46,452 bases of DNA from NCBI GenBank assembly GCA_026196045.1, contig JAPHRJ010000127.1, positions 1 through 46,452 of the forward strand. The letters run 5' to 3'. Numbering within the stretch: the stretch's first letter is position 1; every line of letters begins with the position of its first letter. The notes beneath the pieces were generated by a model. It saw only the letters and a program-made list of their open reading frames with translations. It did no database searches and had not been told where the DNA came from. Shown piece after piece: positions 42,457 to 46,452 of this stretch. Source of the DNA: Gammaproteobacteria bacterium (lineage in GTDB: Bacteria > Pseudomonadota > Gammaproteobacteria > UBA6429 > Thiohalophilaceae). The translations under genes and the position numbers were made by a program.

Positions 42457-44814
42457 ATGTCGATCAATCTCGAAGATTACGAAGAACAATTACAGGACGT
42501 CGCGCCAGAAGTACGCGATGTACTGAATGGTACTTTCCAGGAAGCGGCACGTATAATGTCGCCGACTGGACTGGAAGCCTATTTAAGTGGTGCTAAAGCC
42601 ATGTGTAACCTGGGCCGTGGTTCTGACCTGGTCATAACTTACCTCCAGGAAATGCCGATGGTTGCCAAGGAATGTGGTGAAGACATCATTGATGACTGTA
42701 TCACTGCAGCCATGAAACTGTCTTCCATGACATCTGGTGAGGTTATCACTTTACTCTTTAGTAGCTTACCATCTGCATCCCGTCACCTGGGTGATGGCCA
42801 ACTGGTACGTGGTTATCTCACCTTTATACACCAGTTTGCATCAACGGCGGCACGTGGTTTACGCCCAATGTTAAATCACATTGACCAGCTGCTGGATAAA
42901 CTTACCCTGAGCGGCTTACGTCGCTGGGCCAACTTTGGGGCCCAGGCATACCGTCGTGATTTTGATAACCTGACGTCCTACTTTAACCTGGAATCAGCAG
43001 ACTCAAAGGCGATGTTACAAAAAGAACGTCGTGGTGTTCTGTTCATTAAAGTACAGCGTAAACTGAATTTTTACCTGCGCGCCTTGTGGGGTCGTGATTT
43101 CTTCCTGCGTCCTACCGGTGCGGACTACACGGATTTTCGTCCCTATATTGAACACCGTATTTTACATATGCCTGATGCGGTAGATAATATTGGTCCAGAT
43201 GACAACAAAATACCCGGCCTGGAACTGTATCGTGCCACAGCTGCACATATGGCTGCCCACATGTGTTATTCAGACTCGGCTATTTCGGCAGAGCAGCTCA
43301 GCCCGGCACAAATGTTTTTTATTGGTTTCATAGAGGATGCACGCATTGAATATAAAGCGGCAAAAGATTTTCCAGGTTTACAAAGACTGTGGTCAGAACT
43401 CCTTAAAATTGCCGATGAGGATGAAGAGTTAGAACATCCTGCAATGAAAGAACTGGAACATCTCGCACACATGCTGCTTGATAATTCCATTACTACGGAT
43501 GATGAACAGGTTGCCGAGTTTGCCCAACGTTTCCACGCTGAAATAGAAGAAAAACAGGATGATAACAACTACTCATGGCACATGGGTATGGAACTGTTTA
43601 ACCTGTTTACTGCTCGCAAGAACGTTCCAAGCTTACGTATTCTTGAACGTATTCGTATCCCTTACCGCGATGATAATCGCTATGTCTGGGAATTTGAAGA
43701 ATTTGATTCGGATGTTGAGTTTGAATATGTCTCAGCAAGTCAGCGTCAGGTTCGCAAAACGGTTTCGGTTATTGAAATGGCCAATGAAGTTGATTGTGAG
43801 TTGGCCGGTGATGATGCCCAGGAAATCTGGACATGTGAAACCAACATGCGTCCTTATGAAGATGATCTGACAGATGAGCAGATTAGCTTTAATGATATGT
43901 GGGGCAAGGAACCTGTTTCGGAACCATTCCATTACCAGGAATGGGATTACCAGATTCAGTTGCATCGTCCTGACTGGGTAACCATTTATGAACGTCGTCA
44001 GCCCAAGGGCAACTCGGAAGATATCAATGACATTCTTACCGAGTACAAACCCATTGCGCATCGTATTAAACAGATCATCGACCTGTTAACGCCGGAAGGT
44101 GTGCAGCGTATGCGTGGTCTGGAAGATGGCGATGAGCTGGATATTAATGCGGCTGTTGATGCAATGATATCTATCCGCATGGGTGAACAGCCTAACCCAC
44201 GTATTACCATGCGTAACGTGCTGAATACTCGCGATTTATCGGTTGTTGTATTAATGGATTTGTCTGAATCCACCAACGAAGCCATGACAGGTTCGGATAA
44301 AACTGTATTACAACTCACCCGTGAAGCCGCTACATTGGTATCTACCGCTATTAATGGTATCGGTGACCCATTTGCACTGCATGGCTTTGCATCCGATGGT
44401 CGTCATGATGTGCAGTACTATCGCTTTAAAGACTTTAACCAGCATTTTGACGACGAAGCAAAATCACGTCTTGCCGGTATGAGAGGTGGCTTATCAACAC
44501 GTATGGGTGCCGCATTGCGGCATGCAGGCCAACACCTCTTAAAGCAGCCCGAACGTCGCAAGTTAATTCTTCTGGTAACCGATGGTGAGCCGGCAGATAT
44601 TGATGAACGCGATCCACAGCACTTGCGTCACGATACAAAGAAAGCGGTAGAAGAGTTGTACAGTACCGGCGTACTCACCTACTGCCTGACACTGGATCCA
44701 AATGCGGATGCTTATGTGAAGCGTATCTTTGGTGAAAACAATTACACAGTTATTGATAACGTTGATCGTTTGCCGGAAAAACTCCCGACTCTATTTGCCT
44801 CATTAACTTCTTAA
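42457..44814 (+). CDS. cbbO: RuBisCO activase adaptor CbbO (VWA domain)
   Basis: Adaptor that links the CbbQ hexamer to RuBisCO. 785 residues, the normal CbbO length. The long N-terminal part contains EYLxHR-like EHRILHMPDAVDNIG and many helical segments; an acidic stretch (EEFDSDVEFEYVS) lies near the middle. The C-terminal von Willebrand factor A domain has an intact MIDAS, D601-L-S603-E-S605 (VVVLMDLSESTNEAM), needed to bind an acidic residue of RuBisCO in characterised systems. RMGAALRHAG and LLVTDGEPADIDE complete the VWA fold. It follows cbbQ after 90 bases containing a hairpin. Confidence 0.95.
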   Translation: MSINLEDYEEQLQDVAPEVRDVLNGTFQEAARIMSPTGLEAYLSGAKAMCNLGRGSDLVITYLQEMPMVAKECGEDIIDDCITAAMKLSSMTSGEVITLLFSSLPSASRHLGDGQLVRGYLTFIHQFASTAARGLRPMLNHIDQLLDKLTLSGLRRWANFGAQAYRRDFDNLTSYFNLESADSKAMLQKERRGVLFIKVQRKLNFYLRALWGRDFFLRPTGADYTDFRPYIEHRILHMPDAVDNIGPDDNKIPGLELYRATAAHMAAHMCYSDSAISAEQLSPAQMFFIGFIEDARIEYKAAKDFPGLQRLWSELLKIADEDEELEHPAMKELEHLAHMLLDNSITTDDEQVAEFAQRFHAEIEEKQDDNNYSWHMGMELFNLFTARKNVPSLRILERIRIPYRDDNRYVWEFEEFDSDVEFEYVSASQRQVRKTVSVIEMANEVDCELAGDDAQEIWTCETNMRPYEDDLTDEQISFNDMWGKEPVSEPFHYQEWDYQIQLHRPDWVTIYERRQPKGNSEDINDILTEYKPIAHRIKQIIDLLTPEGVQRMRGLEDGDELDINAAVDAMISIRMGEQPNPRITMRNVLNTRDLSVVVLMDLSESTNEAMTGSDKTVLQLTREAATLVSTAINGIGDPFALHGFASDGRHDVQYYRFKDFNQHFDDEAKSRLAGMRGGLSTRMGAALRHAGQHLLKQPERRKLILLVTDGEPADIDERDPQHLRHDTKKAVEELYSTGVLTYCLTLDPNADAYVKRIFGENNYTVIDNVDRLPEKLPTLFASLTS

Positions 44815-44834
44815 GGTCAGCCAAAAATTACACC

Positions 44835-44857
44835 GTCCCGAACTAAAGCTTCGGGAC
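44835..44857 (+). terminator. Hairpin after cbbO, possible weak terminator
   Basis: GTCCCGAA (44835-44842) pairs perfectly with TTCGGGAC (44850-44857) around CTAAAGC. A short T-tract (ATTTTT) follows only after nine further bases, so it may be partial or serve RNA stability. Confidence 0.6.
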
Positions 44858-44910
44858 TGTGTCAAAATTTTTGTACTACAATGATCTTAATAGCAAAGGG
44901 ACTCAGAGTT

Positions 44911-45327
44911 TTGAGCAACACACCACCCTATACACGCCATGATGAAGTGCCACAATTAGCCTCTCGCAAAGGCAAAGTTAAAGCGCTGTATTACAATCAT
45001 GTACTAACTGCCCTGAAACAGCTGGGTCCACAGATTCGGTTAAAAATACCCAGGCTTAAACACCTTGATTTAATACTGCAGAAAGATGCCTGGATCGTTG
45101 TGGACACCGTATTAAATGATATACCAGTTGTGGCATGGACCCACTTTCAGACAGAAGGCCGTAATAACCTGCATGAACCTATAGAGTGTGAAATCCGGTT
45201 TTTTCACTTTGCCGCCAGTATGATTCTGAACCGCACCCTGGAAGCCATGGAACTGATGCTAGGTGAGCAACTTGAAGAACTTCTCCCCGATGAAAACTCC
45301 ACCATCCTGCCTTTCAAAAAAGAATAA
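44911..45327 (+). CDS. Uncharacterised 138-148-aa protein between cbbO and cbbM
   Basis: I do not recognise a family. TTG 44911 has AAAGGGA ten bases upstream; an in-frame ATG at 44881 lacks a ribosome binding site and would add ten residues. The product is soluble, rich in Leu, His and basic residues: RKGKVKALYYNHVLTALKQL, RLKHLDLILQKDAWIVVDTV, then VVAWTHFQTEGRNNLHEPIE and FFHFAASMILNRTLEAMELM. No signal peptide, membrane helix or catalytic motif. It could be a cbb accessory protein, given its position between an activase gene and a second RuBisCO gene. Confidence 0.72.
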   Translation: MSNTPPYTRHDEVPQLASRKGKVKALYYNHVLTALKQLGPQIRLKIPRLKHLDLILQKDAWIVVDTVLNDIPVVAWTHFQTEGRNNLHEPIECEIRFFHFAASMILNRTLEAMELMLGEQLEELLPDENSTILPFKKE

Positions 45328-45419
45328 TCTAATCCAAAACAACCTAATTTATAGTTATCAGTACATTAACGTCCTTTTTAGAAACAATCCACATAATTCA
45401 TAAGGTTTTACTTATAACT

Positions 45420-45507
45420 ACTAGAGGTTCCTCTTATTTGTAATTATGAGCAAATATCTCTAGTATTCGCGCACGCTTTGTAGGCATACATTTAGAATGT
45501 GTATAAA
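45420..45507 (+). promoter_or_regulatory. cbbM upstream control region with nested dyads
   Basis: ACTAGAG (45420-45426) pairs with CTCTAGT (45458-45464), and inside them TATTTG (45435-45440) pairs with CAAATA (45451-45456). Downstream, ATACATTTAGAATGTGTAT (45486-45504) is a near-palindrome lying between a weak TTGTAG (-35, 45478-45483) and TATAAA (-10, 45502-45507). This is a plausible operator pair for CbbR or a second regulator. It does not contain the 16-bp repeat found before cbbL. Nothing else is evident in 45328-45571. Confidence 0.5.
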
Positions 45508-45571
45508 TAACAATTTTCATGTTCCCTAACCCGCCTACTTTCAGTATTTATTATCGTAAAGAGGACAAAAC

Positions 45572-46452
45572 ATGGCTTTATTAGATCAAACAGGTCGTTA
45601 TGCTGACCTGAGCTTGAATGAAGATAATCTTCTGGCTGACGGTAAGCACATCTTGGTTGCTTACACAATGGAACCTGCTGAAGGTTATGGTTACCTGGAA
45701 GCAGCGGCTCACTTTGCAGCGGAGTCTTCAACGGGTACTAACGTTGAAGTTTCAACTACTGATGACTTTACCAAAGGTGTTGATGCACTAGTTTACTTCA
45801 TCGATGAAGCTAAAGGTAAAATGAAGATTGCCTACCCGATTGAACTTTTCGATCGAAACATTACAGACGGCCGCACCATGCTGGTCTCTTTCCTGACCCT
45901 GTGTATTGGTAATAACCAGGGCATGGGCGATATCAAGAACGCTCAGATGTATGATTTCTACGTTCCACCACGCATGCTTCAGCTGTTCGACGGCCCTGCT
46001 AAAGATATCTCAGACATGTGGCGCATCCTGGGTCGCCCTGTCGAAAACGGTGGTTACATCGCGGGTACTATCATCAAACCTAAACTGGGTCTGCGTCCAG
46101 AGCCATTTGCTGAGGCGGCTTATCAGTTCTGGCTGGGCGGTGACTTCATCAAGAACGATGAGCCTCAGGGTAACCAGGTTTTCTGTCCTGCCAAGAAGGT
46201 CTACCCACTGGTTTATGATGCAATGAAACGTGCTCAGGACGAGACTGGCGAAGCCAAGCTCTTCTCTGCCAACATCACCGCTGACGATCACTACGAAATG
46301 TGTGCCCGTGCTGACTTTATCCTCGAAACGTTTGGCCCAGATGCAGATAAAGTTGCATTCCTGGTTGACGGTTATGTGGGTGGCCCAGGTATGGTTACAA
46401 CTGCACGTCGTCAGTACCCTGGTCAGTACTTACACTACCATCGTGCAGGTCA
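45572..46452 (+). CDS. cbbM: RuBisCO form II (CbbM), 3' end beyond the window
   Basis: Form II RuBisCO, suited to high CO2 and low O2. The 293 visible codons start [20 protein letters not shown] after [20 protein letters not shown]169 in [13 protein letters not shown] and the carbamylation site [14 protein letters not shown] (K194, D196, E197) are all present, and the visible part ends in [13 protein letters not shown] complete CbbM has ~460 residues, so about 165 are cut off. It has its own upstream control region, separate from the form I operon. Confidence 0.97.
   Translation, partial: MALLDQTGRYADLSLNEDNLLADGKHILVAYTMEPAEGYGYLEAAAHFAAESSTGTNVEVSTTDDFTKGVDALVYFIDEAKGKMKIAYPIELFDRNITDGRTMLVSFLTLCIGNNQGMGDIKNAQMYDFYVPPRMLQLFDGPAKDISDMWRILGRPVENGGYIAGTIIKPKLGLRPEPFAEAAYQFWLGGDFIKNDEPQGNQVFCPAKKVYPLVYDAMKRAQDETGEAKLFSANITADDHYEMCARADFILETFGPDADKVAFLVDGYVGGPGMVTTARRQYPGQYLHYHRAG

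Noticed and set aside
39132-46452. Carboxysome operon associated with form I RuBisCO
   Set aside because: cbbS is followed by orf103, cbbQ and cbbO; no csoS2, shell or carbonic anhydrase gene is present in the window.

Overview
The window reads as chromosomal DNA of a sulfur-oxidising, CO2-fixing gammaproteobacterium. The evidence is a form I RuBisCO operon (cbbL, cbbS, cbbQ, cbbO) with a divergent cbbR, a form II RuBisCO (cbbM) running off the right end, phosphoribulokinase, a sulfide:quinone oxidoreductase, glycolate oxidase for phosphoglycolate salvage, and many typical gammaproteobacterial families (YajQ, YcgN, YfaZ, Tas, YaiO-type barrel). No carboxysome genes are visible. I cannot name the species. 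No rRNA, tRNA, CRISPR array or intact insertion sequence was found.

Layout. 1-323: short tandem repeat, no gene. 324-4129: glcDEF. 4153-7632: a membrane-anchored metallophosphoesterase and a divergent LTA-synthase-like phosphoglycerol transferase. 7886-15215: a tightly packed six-gene exopolysaccharide operon (processive glycosyltransferase, bactofilin-like protein, deacetylase-like protein, UDP-GlcNAc 2-epimerase, YaiO barrel, multi-spanning membrane protein). 15359-17761: purD and prk, ended by a strong terminator. 17873-20411: a FIST sensor gene broken by a frameshift, tas and a HIT hydrolase. 20440-27161: signalling and envelope genes (cNMP-binding/rhodanese fusion, HDOD protein, SH3 protein, Rieske protein, HU-like protein, YfaZ, double cNMP-binding protein). 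27387-32390: rhomboid-TPR protein, zinc-finger/TPR membrane protein, DUF3565, YajQ, YcgN and two PilZ proteins. 32591-35942: DUF302 protein, sqr behind a near-perfect sigma-54 promoter, and a PAS/AAA+/Fis sigma-54 activator. 36063-37335: a GGDEF protein and a 166-bp inverted-repeat element that truncates a TolC-type gene. 37941-46452: cbbR, cbbL, cbbS, a 103-aa ORF, cbbQ, cbbO, a 148-aa ORF and cbbM.

How it fits together. Sqr feeds electrons from sulfide into the quinone pool, RuBisCO and Prk run the Calvin cycle, and GlcDEF oxidises the glycolate made by oxygenation. Several c-di-GMP genes (GGDEF, two PilZ, YajQ) share the window with the exopolysaccharide operon, which suggests but does not show c-di-GMP-controlled surface attachment. 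The most interesting points are the sigma-54/sqr/Cys-His PAS module, the polysaccharide operon, the two uncharacterised ORFs and the intercistronic hairpins of the cbb operon, and the repeat element that has cut into a metal-efflux-like locus.
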